A stretch of 64,000 bases of DNA from contig NC_013203.1 of NCBI RefSeq assembly GCF_000024225.1, positions 930,001-994,000 of the forward strand, given 5' to 3'. The first letter of the stretch is position 1; each line of letters begins with the position of its first letter. The position numbers were made by a program, and so were the translations under genes. The DNA is from Lancefieldella parvula DSM 20469. Its GTDB lineage: Bacteria; Actinomycetota; Coriobacteriia; Coriobacteriales; Atopobiaceae. Positions 1-8,627 of the stretch are shown in pieces. Under the pieces are notes generated by a model. The model did not search any database, had not been told where the DNA came from, and was given only the letters and a program-made list of their open reading frames with translations.

Positions 1-2
1 CA

Positions 3-545
3 TCAGAAAATTATTTTACCTTTACTACAAATCTTATATCGAATAAAAATACATTGCCGAAACAAGTTCATCCAGCTGATATTGAACAAATTTATACGCT
101 TTATACTCAAATTATCATTACCTATTCCGAGAGAAAACCAAATTGGGAAGCTATTGTTACTTCCTTACTTATAACACTTATTACCTGCCTTTCTCCTGAT
201 GCTCACTATACGTTCACTCCAGGTAACACTAATGAGACGGTCGCTCTTATCCTTAATGAAATTACTGCTCATTCAGAAAGTATCACACTTGCTAAACTGT
301 CAGAAAAATACTCATATACACCAACGTATCTTTCTGAACTTCTCAGACAAAAATGTGGCAAAACTTTTTCAGAACTTGTTCTAGAACAACGAATGGAACG
401 AGCAAAAACACTGTTAACTCATACCAAATTGCCTGTCTCAACCATTTCTTCAATGGTTGGATATGGTGGAACAACAGAGTTTTATAAGAAATTTAAGGAT
501 TACTTTTCTCTTACACCACGTGAAATGAGAAACAAAACTTTTTAG
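3..545 (+). CDS. AraC-family transcriptional regulator, C-terminal part (5' end outside window)
   Basis: The reading frame is open from the first complete codon of the window to the TAG at 543-545, so the gene begins upstream of the left edge. A TTG at 54 could be read as a start but has no ribosome-binding site, and in-frame coding precedes it. The last about 95 residues form an AraC-type double helix-turn-helix. The segment TLAKLSEKYSYTPTYLSELL is the first HTH, and RMERAKTLLTHTKLPVSTIS leads into the second, which ends in a conserved GYGGTTEFYKKFKDYF-type motif. The N-terminal sensor part is mostly missing, so the ligand and targets cannot be inferred. The gene converges on rluD, with five bases between the two stop codons. 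Confidence 0.85.
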   Translation, partial: SENYFTFTTNLISNKNTLPKQVHPADIEQIYTLYTQIIITYSERKPNWEAIVTSLLITLITCLSPDAHYTFTPGNTNETVALILNEITAHSESITLAKLSEKYSYTPTYLSELLRQKCGKTFSELVLEQRMERAKTLLTHTKLPVSTISSMVGYGGTTEFYKKFKDYFSLTPREMRNKTF

Positions 546-550
546 TCATA

Positions 551-1561
551 TTACAACTGTGGGCAGATTTCTTTTCCTGCTATTGTTCTTCCCATAGACA
601 TATCCTGCTGAGAAATAAGTGCTTCTTGTAGGTCTTTTGGCAGCGTATCTGCCACTATGATATTCTCGCCTGTAAAAGGGTGCTCAAACTGAACACGCCA
701 AGAGTGTAGAAATTGTCTATTAAGACCAAGATTAAGACTTGTGTCTTTTTTACCGTAGAGTTGATCGCCAACAACAGGATGTCCGATGTGGCGCATGTGA
801 ACTCTAATCTGGTGCGTGCGACCTGTATAGAGATGACACTCAAGAAGCGAGTAACCATCGCCTTTTCTACCTGCCTCAAAGCGCTCAAGCGTCCTAAAGG
901 TGGTAATGGCTTCTCGTGCACCTGGCGCATCAGATACAGTCATTTTTAGACGGTCTCGCGTTGAACGAGCAATGCCCGTTTCAATAGTGCCAGAATCATG
1001 GGCAACATAGCCATGCACCAACACAATGTAGCGTCGATCAAGTACGCGCAGCCTGATGAGATCTTGAAGGGCCTTCTGAGCCTCATCTGACTTTACAGCC
1101 AACATAAGACCGGACGTATCCATGTCAAGACGATGCACAATACCAGGACGATCTTCTCCCTGAAGCATTCCTAGATGCTCGTAGCCACAATGGGCAACCA
1201 GAGCATTTGCCAAAGTATCATCAACATGGCCCGGAGATGGATGGCAGACAAGGCCAATCTGCTTTGAAAGTACTATGAGGTACTGATCCTCAAAACGAAT
1301 ATCAAGTGGAATGTCTGGATTTGGACGCAAAAGACCTGTTTGAGACTCTGCATTTGGGAGAGACACCAAAAGTCTATCGCCCAACATAAGTTTTTCTGAC
1401 TTAGAAGTAGCGAGTGTGGCGTTGATGGTTACTCTTCCCTCTTCTACCAGCTTGACGCAGGCGCTTCTTGAAGGAAGCATATCTTGAGCGGAAAGAAACG
1501 CATCTAATCTGACGCTGTCTCCTTCTGGCCCAACTAATATTTCAACAATACGCTCATTCAT
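551..1561 (-). CDS. rluD: RluD-family 23S rRNA pseudouridine synthase
   Basis: This enzyme isomerises uridine to pseudouridine in structured RNA, in this subfamily typically 23S rRNA. An N-terminal S4-like RNA-binding segment (VRLDAFLSAQ through EEGRVTINA) is followed by the RluA-type catalytic domain with HRLDMDTSG, whose first Asp is the family nucleophile. RTHQIRVHMRHIGHPVVGD is also present. The chosen ATG at 1561 has AGGG eight bases upstream. A GTG two codons earlier is possible but sits too close to that site. The start lies inside the end of lspA, an overlap that suggests translational coupling. rluD after lspA is a common bacterial order. RluD against RluB/C-type specificity cannot be settled from sequence alone, but the S4 domain and length of about 336 residues fit RluD. 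Confidence 0.92.
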   Translation of the reverse strand: MNERIVEILVGPEGDSVRLDAFLSAQDMLPSRSACVKLVEEGRVTINATLATSKSEKLMLGDRLLVSLPNAESQTGLLRPNPDIPLDIRFEDQYLIVLSKQIGLVCHPSPGHVDDTLANALVAHCGYEHLGMLQGEDRPGIVHRLDMDTSGLMLAVKSDEAQKALQDLIRLRVLDRRYIVLVHGYVAHDSGTIETGIARSTRDRLKMTVSDAPGAREAITTFRTLERFEAGRKGDGYSLLECHLYTGRTHQIRVHMRHIGHPVVGDQLYGKKDTSLNLGLNRQFLHSWRVQFEHPFTGENIIVADTLPKDLQEALISQQDMSMGRTIAGKEICPQL

Positions 1562-2072
1562 TGCCACTACCCTGTTGTTGCTTTTTGTCCCAGATTATCC
1601 AGTACACAAAAGCAATAAGGATGCCACAGGTTACAAAAATATCCGCCACATTAAACACAGCAAAATTGACAAACGTTGTAGCAAAGAAATCAGTAACCTG
1701 ACCATACAAAACACGGTCAATAGCGTTTCCAATTCCGCCACCCAAAACGCCACCTAAAAGCGCAATAAGTGGCAATGGGGGGTTCTTCTCGTGAACAACA
1801 AAGCCAACAAGAGCCACGATAACCACAGCAGTGAGAACCACAAAAAAGAGGGCATTTCCAGAGCCCACAGAAAACGCAGCTCCGGTATTACTAACGTGGA
1901 AGAGTTTCATAACGCCGGGGATAAAAGGTACTGCGGTTCCTTCTGGAATTGAAGTTCGAACCCAGAACTTTGTTACCTGATCAAGCGCGCAGGCAATAGC
2001 GCCCGCCCCGCAGAGAACTGCAAGGCGGGTTACTAGCGTGTGAGTTGTATGTTGCTGCTGGTCAATACTCAT
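1554..2072 (-). CDS. lspA: Lipoprotein signal peptidase II
   Basis: LspA cleaves the signal peptide from diacylglyceryl prolipoproteins in the cytoplasmic membrane. The 172-residue protein shows four hydrophobic segments. The family motifs are present: NTGAAFS, GNAIDR with the first catalytic Asp, and FNVADIFVT with the second. A short N-terminal extension (MSIDQQQHTTHT) precedes the first membrane helix. The ATG directly follows the ileS stop (TAAATG), so translation is probably coupled to ileS. Transcription should therefore also depend on the T-box in front of ileS. The ileS-lspA-rluD order is found in many bacteria. Confidence 0.95.
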   Translation of the reverse strand: MSIDQQQHTTHTLVTRLAVLCGAGAIACALDQVTKFWVRTSIPEGTAVPFIPGVMKLFHVSNTGAAFSVGSGNALFFVVLTAVVIVALVGFVVHEKNPPLPLIALLGGVLGGGIGNAIDRVLYGQVTDFFATTFVNFAVFNVADIFVTCGILIAFVYWIIWDKKQQQGSGNE

Positions 2073-4871
2073 TTATGCAACAACTTCGTGGCAACGGTGG
2101 CAGAGATGATCCTCGCCAAGCTCGCGATAATTCCAGCAGCGGTCGCATCGCTCTCCATTTGCAGGATAAACGCTTACACTAAGCTCAGAGCCCTCGGAAA
2201 CGCTGACTTCGGAGCAAACAAACACCTCAGCAAAGTCTAAATTTGCATCTGCAATATACGACGCTTGCTCAGCAGTAAGTGTCACTTCAGCACGGGTAGC
2301 CTGCGTGGTTTTCTCGATAACTACACCTTCATCAAGTGCAGTTTCATATGCCTTTGTGTACGATGCGCGAGCATCGACCAGCACCTGATATGCAGGTAAC
2401 AAAGATGTATATTCATCAGCACTCATAGGAGCCTTATACCAGTCGAGAAGAGCTGCGTACTTCTGGCCGTCACGCATAGATTCTGGCAGGAACTGCATTA
2501 CCTCATCAGTGGTATAAACCAGAATTGGCTGTAGGTCATGGACAAGCATGGAAAGAATCTCTGCCCAGACCGTCTGAGCACTGCGACGTGTTGCAGAGTT
2601 AGCCGCATCGCAGTACATGCGGTCCTTAGTTGCATTTAAGTAGCCATTAGAAAGCTCGATGATGTAATCGTAGAGCGTACGGAAAACGTTATTAAATCGA
2701 TAACCCTCGTAAGCCTCAGTAACAGCAGCATGAACCTCGCACATACGTGCAAGAACAAGACGGTCGTACTCTTCTAAATCTGCAACAGCAACTGCATCAG
2801 TGGCAGGATCAAACTGACCCTCAAGCTCACCAAGGAGGAAACGAAGAGTGTTTCTAAACCTACGATATGCATCGCCTACCTGAGAAAGAATGGCGTCATC
2901 GCAAGGTACGTCAGTTGAAGTATCAACGGAAGCAACCCAAAGACGCAGGACGTCTGCGCCACGCTCAGCACAAACGGCGTTTGGATCAATAACGTTACCC
3001 AGAGACTTGCTCATCTTGCGTCCTTGGCCGTCAAGCGTAAAGCCCTGTGAAACAACAGACTTATAAGGAGCAACACCGTAAGCGCCAACAGAAGTCATAA
3101 GAGAACTCATGAACCAACCACGGTGCTGGTCAGAACCCTCAAGATACATATCAGCTGGGAACTTGAGATTTGGACGGTGCTTACAAACAGCCGTATGAGA
3201 AACACCAGAGTCCCACCAAACGTCCAAAATATCCTTGTTAGCCTTCAGATTGTGGCCGCCGCACTTAGGGCAGACACAAGCATCTCCTAAATACGTCTTA
3301 GGATCGTCAGTGAACCAAGCATCAGAGCCCTTCTCGCGGAAAAGCTTGATAACAGCATCAAGGGTCTGATCATTAATAATTGTCTCGCCACAATCCTCGC
3401 AGGTGAAAGCTGGGATTGGAACACCCCAGTTACGCTGCCTGGAAATACACCAGTCAGGACGGCCTTCAACCATGGAGCCAATGCGCTTAACAGCATTTGC
3501 AGGATAGAACTTAACCTTTGCAAGCTCCTCTGCTGCCTGCTGGCGCAGACCAGTCTTATCCATAGAGACAAACCACTGGCTTGTCGCACGGAAAATAACA
3601 GGCTCTTTACAACGCCAGCAATGTGGATAGCTGTGAGTAATTTCTTCTGCAAGAATAAGCGTACCGCGGTCTTTAAGCCACTGAACAATGACAGGATTGG
3701 CCTCATTAACCTCCATGCCGGAGAAGGGACCACCAGTACCCTGACCTTCACCCTTAAAGAAGTGACCGTCATCATCAACAGGCATAGTTTGTGGAATATC
3801 AAAGCGAACACCAGCATTGTAGTCGTCTACACCATGTCCAGGTGCGGAGTGAACAACACCAGTACCGTCATCAAGAGTAACGTAATCTGCGTAAATAAAC
3901 TTACCAGTATTACCAAGATCACCAAAGATTGGCTGCTTATACTCATTACCTGCGAGCTCAACACCAGTCTTCTTCCAAGTATTGCCCTCGGCGTCCTGGA
4001 CAAGCTTCCAATCGGTATAACCAAACTTAGTAGCAGCCTTCTCTGCAAGAGCCTCAGCAACAATCTCTACATGTCCATCAGGAAGCTCAAGAGCAACGTA
4101 ATTTGCTTCTGGATGCAGAATGACTGCCTCATCTGCTGGCATAGTCCAAGGAGTAGTAGTCCAAATGTCTACCCAGGTCTTACCTGCGTAAGCTTCAAGA
4201 CCCTCTGGAACAGTGGTGAGCTCAAAGCGAACAAAAATAGCAGTGGAAGTAACATCGTGATACTCAATCTCTGCTTCAGAAAGAGCTGTGTGGTCATGGG
4301 TACACCAGTGGACAGGCTTAGTTCCTCTATACACAGAACCCTTGTCATAAATTGCTTTGAAGATCTCAATGTCGGTTGCGTCATAATCATTGACATAAGT
4401 GAGGTATGGATTATCCCACTCGCCTAAAACACCAAGACGCTTAAAGCCCTGACGCTGAGTATCAACCTGTTCGACCGCCATTTTACGGCAAAGTTCACGG
4501 ATCTTCTCGGTAGAGAGCTGATTGAACTTTTCTGTACCAAGCATTTGCTCAACTTTGTGCTCAATTGGCTGACCGTGGCAATCCCAACCAGGAACGTACG
4601 GGGTTTGGAAGCCCTGCATAGCCTTATAACGGTTGATGATGTCCTTGGAGATCTTATTCTGTGCGTGACCCAAGTGAATTGGACCGTTTGCATAAGGAGG
4701 TCCGTCATGGAGAACAAATTTATCGTGTCCTTCATTCTTTTTCATAAGAAGGTCGTAGACGTTGTTCTGATTCCAATCAGCTAAACGTTTTGGCTCATTC
4801 TGTGCGAGAGATGCTCGCATAGGAAAGTCAGTATTAGGCAGATTGGTGGTCTTTTTGTACTCGTTTGCCAT
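2073..4871 (-). CDS. ileS: Isoleucyl-tRNA synthetase
   Basis: Class I aminoacyl-tRNA synthetase charging tRNA-Ile in the cytosol. From the ATG at 4871 the protein has 932 residues. Seen: PPYANGPIHLGHA with the HIGH-type HLGH at about 66-69, the editing domain (TTTPWTMPADEAV), RKMSKSLGN for the second class I signature, the WWDSG active-site region, and a C-terminal zinc ribbon (CDRCWNYRELGEDHLCHRC). The open frame runs 28 codons further upstream to 4955, but that stretch is the T-box terminator region. The 4871 start is preceded by AGAAAGG at suitable spacing. It is the first gene of ileS-lspA-rluD. Confidence 0.97.
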   Translation of the reverse strand: MANEYKKTTNLPNTDFPMRASLAQNEPKRLADWNQNNVYDLLMKKNEGHDKFVLHDGPPYANGPIHLGHAQNKISKDIINRYKAMQGFQTPYVPGWDCHGQPIEHKVEQMLGTEKFNQLSTEKIRELCRKMAVEQVDTQRQGFKRLGVLGEWDNPYLTYVNDYDATDIEIFKAIYDKGSVYRGTKPVHWCTHDHTALSEAEIEYHDVTSTAIFVRFELTTVPEGLEAYAGKTWVDIWTTTPWTMPADEAVILHPEANYVALELPDGHVEIVAEALAEKAATKFGYTDWKLVQDAEGNTWKKTGVELAGNEYKQPIFGDLGNTGKFIYADYVTLDDGTGVVHSAPGHGVDDYNAGVRFDIPQTMPVDDDGHFFKGEGQGTGGPFSGMEVNEANPVIVQWLKDRGTLILAEEITHSYPHCWRCKEPVIFRATSQWFVSMDKTGLRQQAAEELAKVKFYPANAVKRIGSMVEGRPDWCISRQRNWGVPIPAFTCEDCGETIINDQTLDAVIKLFREKGSDAWFTDDPKTYLGDACVCPKCGGHNLKANKDILDVWWDSGVSHTAVCKHRPNLKFPADMYLEGSDQHRGWFMSSLMTSVGAYGVAPYKSVVSQGFTLDGQGRKMSKSLGNVIDPNAVCAERGADVLRLWVASVDTSTDVPCDDAILSQVGDAYRRFRNTLRFLLGELEGQFDPATDAVAVADLEEYDRLVLARMCEVHAAVTEAYEGYRFNNVFRTLYDYIIELSNGYLNATKDRMYCDAANSATRRSAQTVWAEILSMLVHDLQPILVYTTDEVMQFLPESMRDGQKYAALLDWYKAPMSADEYTSLLPAYQVLVDARASYTKAYETALDEGVVIEKTTQATRAEVTLTAEQASYIADANLDFAEVFVCSEVSVSEGSELSVSVYPANGERCDRCWNYRELGEDHLCHRCHEVVA

Positions 4872-4893
4872 CAAGCACAACCTTTCTGGGCAC

Positions 4894-4931
4894 AAATAAA
4901 GCGCCCGTCCCTCACAGCTGGGACGAAGCGC
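4894..4931 (-). terminator. T-box-linked intrinsic terminator upstream of ileS
   Basis: On the minus strand GCGCTTCGTCCC pairs with GGGACGGGCGC around a short loop and is followed by TTTATTT. It shares CUUCGUCCC with the antiterminator, so the two folds exclude each other. This is the expected transcription switch, which makes the element an attenuator and not a purely translational actinobacterial T-box. Confidence 0.8.
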
Positions 4932-5165
4932 CACAATACACTTCGTTGTAACCACCCAGCGACGGATATGTCCGTTTACTCGGCTGGCCTGTCACGGCGA
5001 CCATTTCCGGCAGCATCTACTAGTACAAACACACTTGTACGTTTGAACTGCAGCTCCGAGGTGATATTCACACGGACGCAAATACGGACTTCCACCAACT
5101 CCGCTCGCTTGAGATTTGCGCTACCCAGCTACTGTCCTCATCACAGCTTGTGCTAGTAATACTAT
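4894..5165 (-). promoter_or_regulatory. T-box leader (isoleucine) controlling ileS
   Basis: Read on the minus strand, the ileS leader has the parts of a tRNA-sensing T-box. A Stem I region carries a bulged AUC at 5065-5063 in a GAAUAUCACC context, so the specifier is an isoleucine codon. Further down, UGGU at 4954-4951 sits in GGGUGGUUACAACGAAG and would pair with the uncharged ACCA end of the tRNA. The antiterminator pairs GGG...ACGAAG with CUUCGUCCC. The alternative partner is a terminator directly before the gene. Uncharged tRNA-Ile should therefore raise ileS transcription. The left limit of Stem I is approximate. Confidence 0.85.
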
Positions 5166-5339
5166 CACGTCTTGTCCTCATTAGACTAAGTAATACGTAT
5201 GCGTAAACCGTTTTTAACAAATTACACGAAATCCAAATTTTGAAGTTTTATAGAAATAAAAAATGTAGATTGGGTACAACAAACCCAATATCTAAGTGAG
5301 CTCATATCATATTTGAGCCAAACAGGTAAAGGGACGTGT

Positions 5340-7274
5340 ATGGCAAATAACGATAACAAGCATCGTAGATCTATGTCGATGCTACTCTATATTGCAGTAG
5401 CTATCTTTGTATATCTCCTGCTTAGCAACACTTTATTACCAGGTCTTTTGCGCCAACAGATACAAACTGTCTCCTACAGTGAGTTTCTTAATAAAATTGA
5501 AAGTAATGAGGTTACTAAAGTAGATCTCAACACTGGTAACAGAAACATTAGATTTACTACAGGCTCTGGAGATTCCGAGAAAATCTTTGAGACTACGCAG
5601 TTCCCTAATGATTCAACACTGGTACAAACGCTCAGAGAACACAAAGTTGACTTCTCAGCTTCCATTCCTGACAACTCTGCAAACATGCTGATGTATGCCC
5701 TTATTCAATACGGCATTCCTCTTATTATCTTCTTGGGTATTGGTTTCTTTATTAACCGCTCCCTTAAACGCGCTATGGGAGACGATGGTCCATCCATGAA
5801 CTTTGGCGGCGGTTTTGGTGGTCTCGGCGGCAATCTTGGTCGCTCAAGCGCTAAAGAAATTAAGGGAGAAGATACTGGCATTACGTTTAAAGACGTTGCT
5901 GGCCAAGAAGAGGCTAAAGAGTCTATGCAAGAGATTGTTAGCTTCCTTAAGACTCCCGATAAGTACAAAGAAATTGGTGCTCGCTGTCCTCGTGGTGCTC
6001 TACTTGTAGGACCTCCAGGCACCGGTAAAACTCTTATAGCTAAAGCAGTTGCTGGTGAAGCTGGCGTTCCTTTCTTCCAGATTGCTGGCTCTGAGTTTGT
6101 TGAGATGTTTGTTGGACGCGGTGCCGCAAAAGTCCGCGATCTCTTCAAGCAGGCAAATGAGAAAGCTCCTTGCATTATCTTCATTGATGAGATTGATGCT
6201 GTTGGTAAGCGCCGCGACGCTTCCCTCAACTCCAACGATGAGCGTGAGCAGACCTTAAACCAGCTGCTCTCAGAGATGGATGGCTTTGATAACCACAAGG
6301 GTATTGTTGTTCTGGCAGCAACTAACCGCCCAGAAACCTTGGACAAGGCACTTTTGCGTCCTGGTCGCTTTGATCGTCGTATTCCTGTTGAGCTTCCAGA
6401 TCTTAAGGGTCGTGAGGCAGTTCTCCAGATTCACGCCAATGATGTAAAAATGGAGCCAGGCGTTGACCTCTCTATCGTTGCTAAGTCCACGCCAGGAGCA
6501 TCTGGTGCAGACCTTGCAAACATCATCAATGAGGCAGCTCTTCGTGCTGTTCGCTTTGGTCGCCGTCGTGTTACCACTGAAGACCTTACAGAGTCTGTCG
6601 ACGTCGTTATTGCCGGAGCAAAAAAGAAAAATAGTGTTCTATCTGAGCATGAGAAGGATGTTGTTGCCTATCACGAGACCGGCCACGCAATTGTTGGTGC
6701 CATCCAGAAAAACGATGCTCCTGTCACCAAGATTACTATTGTTCCTCGTACTAGCGGAGCCCTTGGCTTTACCATGCAGGTTGAGGACGATGAGCGTTAT
6801 CTGATGAGTAAGAGTCAAGCCATGGATGAGATTGCTGTTCTCTGTGGTGGACGCGCTGCTGAAGAGCTTATCTTTGGCGAGATGACCAATGGTGCCTCCA
6901 ATGATATTGAGCGCGCAACTGCAATTGCACGCGCAATGGTTACCCAGTACGGCATGTCTGACAAGCTTGGTATGGTTACCCTAAGCCAGCAGCAAAGCCG
7001 CTATCTTGGTGGTGGCTCTTCCCTCACCTGCTCTGAAGCAACTGCTGAAGAGATCGACGCTGAGGTTAGACGTATTGTTGAAGAGGGTCACCAGCGGGCA
7101 CTTCAAACGCTTAAAGAGAATCGCTTTAAACTGCATGAAATTGCTCACTATCTACAGAAGAAAGAAACTATTACCGGCGAGGAGTTCATGAATATCCTCA
7201 AGCGTGAGAATACCTTTGCACCTGTAGATAAGAACATCAACGATGAAGGCTCTTCTACTCCTTCAGAAGAGTAA
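5340..7274 (+). CDS. ftsH: ATP-dependent zinc metalloprotease FtsH
   Basis: Membrane-anchored AAA+ protease that degrades misfolded membrane proteins and regulatory proteins. Two membrane segments at about 14-33 and 116-138 flank a small extracytoplasmic domain. Then come Walker A GPPGTGKT (224-231), Walker B IIFIDEID, the second region of homology ([20 protein letters not shown]) and the zinc site HETGH at 445-449. A glycine-rich linker (about 155-168) joins membrane and AAA parts. The ATG at 5340 with AAAGGG six bases upstream is preferred over a TTG at 5313. It is transcribed divergently from the ileS T-box. A short inverted repeat (ATTGGGT...ACCCAAT, about 5269-5289) lies in its leader. 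Confidence 0.97.
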   Translation: MANNDNKHRRSMSMLLYIAVAIFVYLLLSNTLLPGLLRQQIQTVSYSEFLNKIESNEVTKVDLNTGNRNIRFTTGSGDSEKIFETTQFPNDSTLVQTLREHKVDFSASIPDNSANMLMYALIQYGIPLIIFLGIGFFINRSLKRAMGDDGPSMNFGGGFGGLGGNLGRSSAKEIKGEDTGITFKDVAGQEEAKESMQEIVSFLKTPDKYKEIGARCPRGALLVGPPGTGKTLIAKAVAGEAGVPFFQIAGSEFVEMFVGRGAAKVRDLFKQANEKAPCIIFIDEIDAVGKRRDASLNSNDEREQTLNQLLSEMDGFDNHKGIVVLAATNRPETLDKALLRPGRFDRRIPVELPDLKGREAVLQIHANDVKMEPGVDLSIVAKSTPGASGADLANIINEAALRAVRFGRRRVTTEDLTESVDVVIAGAKKKNSVLSEHEKDVVAYHETGHAIVGAIQKNDAPVTKITIVPRTSGALGFTMQVEDDERYLMSKSQAMDEIAVLCGGRAAEELIFGEMTNGASNDIERATAIARAMVTQYGMSDKLGMVTLSQQQSRYLGGGSSLTCSEATAEEIDAEVRRIVEEGHQRALQTLKENRFKLHEIAHYLQKKETITGEEFMNILKRENTFAPVDKNINDEGSSTPSEE

Positions 7275-7295
7275 TCTTTTCTCATAATCTAAGTT

Positions 7296-7329
7296 AAACG
7301 GCCATCTACGCCTGTAGATGGCCGTTTTT
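7296..7329 (+). terminator. Intrinsic terminator after ftsH
   Basis: ACGGCCATCTAC pairs with GTAGATGGCCGT and is followed by a T run. It ends ftsH and separates it from the convergent SpoU gene. Confidence 0.85.
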
Positions 7330-7359
7330 GTGTCATGTATAAAAGTACTCTCCACCAAG

Positions 7360-8202
7360 CTATCTAGCAAAGAGCTCCCAAAATGCTACGGCAGATGACG
7401 CGGCAACGTTGAGTGAATCTACCTGATGCGACATAGGAATGATAGTAGTAATGTCACAAGCCTCGATGGTTTTCTCGTCAAGACCATAGCCTTCACTGCC
7501 AAAGAATAATGCGGCCTTTTTGCCTTTTACCAGATCTTTATTTAGAGGTACTGCAGAATCTGTAAGCGCAAGAGCACAAGTGGTAAAAGAATGAGCCTTG
7601 AGCTTTTCTATAAGATCCAGTGAGGTTGTCTCTTCATCCAGGCGAGTCCAAGGCACATTAAGAACCGTTCCCATAGAAACACGCAGAACACGCCTAGAGA
7701 GGTTATCGGCACATTTAGCAGTCAAGATAACAGCATCTACGTTGAGTGCCGCAGCTGATCTAAAAACTGCACCTACGTTATTTACGTCAACAAGATCTTC
7801 CAAAACGGCAATGTACTTTGAAGTGCTGAGAATCTCCTCTAGTGGTCTAGCTTGAGGTCTCCTCATGGCACAAATGATGCCCCTAGTCATTCTGTATCCT
7901 GTAAGTTTTTCTATCTGATTGTCAGACAGTACAAAAATTGGAACATCATCTACTGAACAGTAGTTCTGAATAAGTTGTTGGACAGCCTCAAGATGTGAAG
8001 CATTAGTGAGAAAAGACAAAGGTACACAACCAGATAAGAGGGCAGTTTCTACCACAAAAGGAGACTCACAAATCATAAGTGCACGGGCAGGATCTAAACG
8101 ATTGCGCAGTTGATTGTTGGTGAGCTTAGCATATACTTCCAGTCTTTGATCATCCAAAGACTCAAGATTGTACACCTCCATTGATTCGAACTCATCTCTC
8201 AT
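7360..8202 (-). CDS. SpoU/TrmH-family RNA 2'-O-methyltransferase
   Basis: SAM-dependent ribose methyltransferase of the knotted SPOUT class, acting on tRNA or rRNA. The N-terminal part resembles the substrate-binding domain of TsnR/RlmB-like enzymes. The C-terminal half has NNVGAVFRSAAALNVDAVIL (motif 1), FFGSEGYGLD (motif 2) and SLNVAASSAVAFWELF (motif 3), which build the trefoil knot. The exact target nucleotide cannot be told. The ATG at 8202 overlaps the XRE stop codon as ATGA, but a second in-frame ATG at 8181 may be the ancestral start. The first seven residues would then come from a junction with the neighbouring foreign-looking segment. Confidence 0.88.
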   Translation of the reverse strand: MRDEFESMEVYNLESLDDQRLEVYAKLTNNQLRNRLDPARALMICESPFVVETALLSGCVPLSFLTNASHLEAVQQLIQNYCSVDDVPIFVLSDNQIEKLTGYRMTRGIICAMRRPQARPLEEILSTSKYIAVLEDLVDVNNVGAVFRSAAALNVDAVILTAKCADNLSRRVLRVSMGTVLNVPWTRLDEETTSLDLIEKLKAHSFTTCALALTDSAVPLNKDLVKGKKAALFFGSEGYGLDEKTIEACDITTIIPMSHQVDSLNVAASSAVAFWELFAR

Positions 8203-8627
8203 TTCATCTTCATCGCTGAATTCAGCATTTCCAAAATTCCTTTTTCCTTGATCAAAGCAATGCCCTGTTCTTCGTCTCCCAGCACAATAATACTGTCCCC
8301 GGGATTAATATTAAATACCTGACGGGCTTTGACAGGGATCACAATCTGCCCCTTATCACCAACCTTGACCATTCCGAAAATGTGCTTTCCTTTTGGCGGA
8401 ACGCCCAGTCCTAGATTATCTTCATTCTTTTTATCATAGGAAATCAGATCGTCTATGGTGACCCCGAAGACATTCGCAAAGCGTTTGCATTTTTCGATAT
8501 CCGGAAGAGACTCTCCTGTCTCATATTTTGAGAGGGTCTGGCGGGAAACACCGATCATGTCCGCCAGTTCTTCCTGGGAAAAATCATGGTATTTTCTAAG
8601 TTCTACTAAATTCTCGGCAAAGCTCAT
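8199..8627 (-). CDS. XRE-type repressor with C-terminal AbrB/SpoVT-like domain
   Basis: The protein of about 142 residues starts at the ATG that overlaps the upstream acyltransferase stop (ATGA). It has AAGGAG about ten bases upstream. The N-terminal helix-turn-helix (FSQEELADMIGVSRQTLSKY) is a Cro/C1 fold. After a linker, GMVKVGDKGQIVIPVKARQ is a SpoVT/AbrB-type DNA-binding beta-barrel. Two DNA-binding modules in one small regulator is an architecture I associate with clostridial genomes. Codon choice (AGA, GGA, CTG) differs from the neighbours. It probably regulates its own operon with the acyltransferase, but no operator was identified. Its stop abuts the SpoU start, and the C-terminus may have been trimmed at a recombination joint. 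Confidence 0.8.
   Translation of the reverse strand: MSFAENLVELRKYHDFSQEELADMIGVSRQTLSKYETGESLPDIEKCKRFANVFGVTIDDLISYDKKNEDNLGLGVPPKGKHIFGMVKVGDKGQIVIPVKARQVFNINPGDSIIVLGDEEQGIALIKEKGILEMLNSAMKMK

Noticed and set aside
3621-4427. Long plus-strand ORF of 268 codons
   Set aside because: Lies fully inside ileS on the opposite strand; its translation has no recognisable domain and no ribosome-binding site.
5705-6346. Minus-strand ORF of 213 codons
   Set aside because: Antisense to the conserved AAA domain of ftsH; proline/arginine-rich without a motif.
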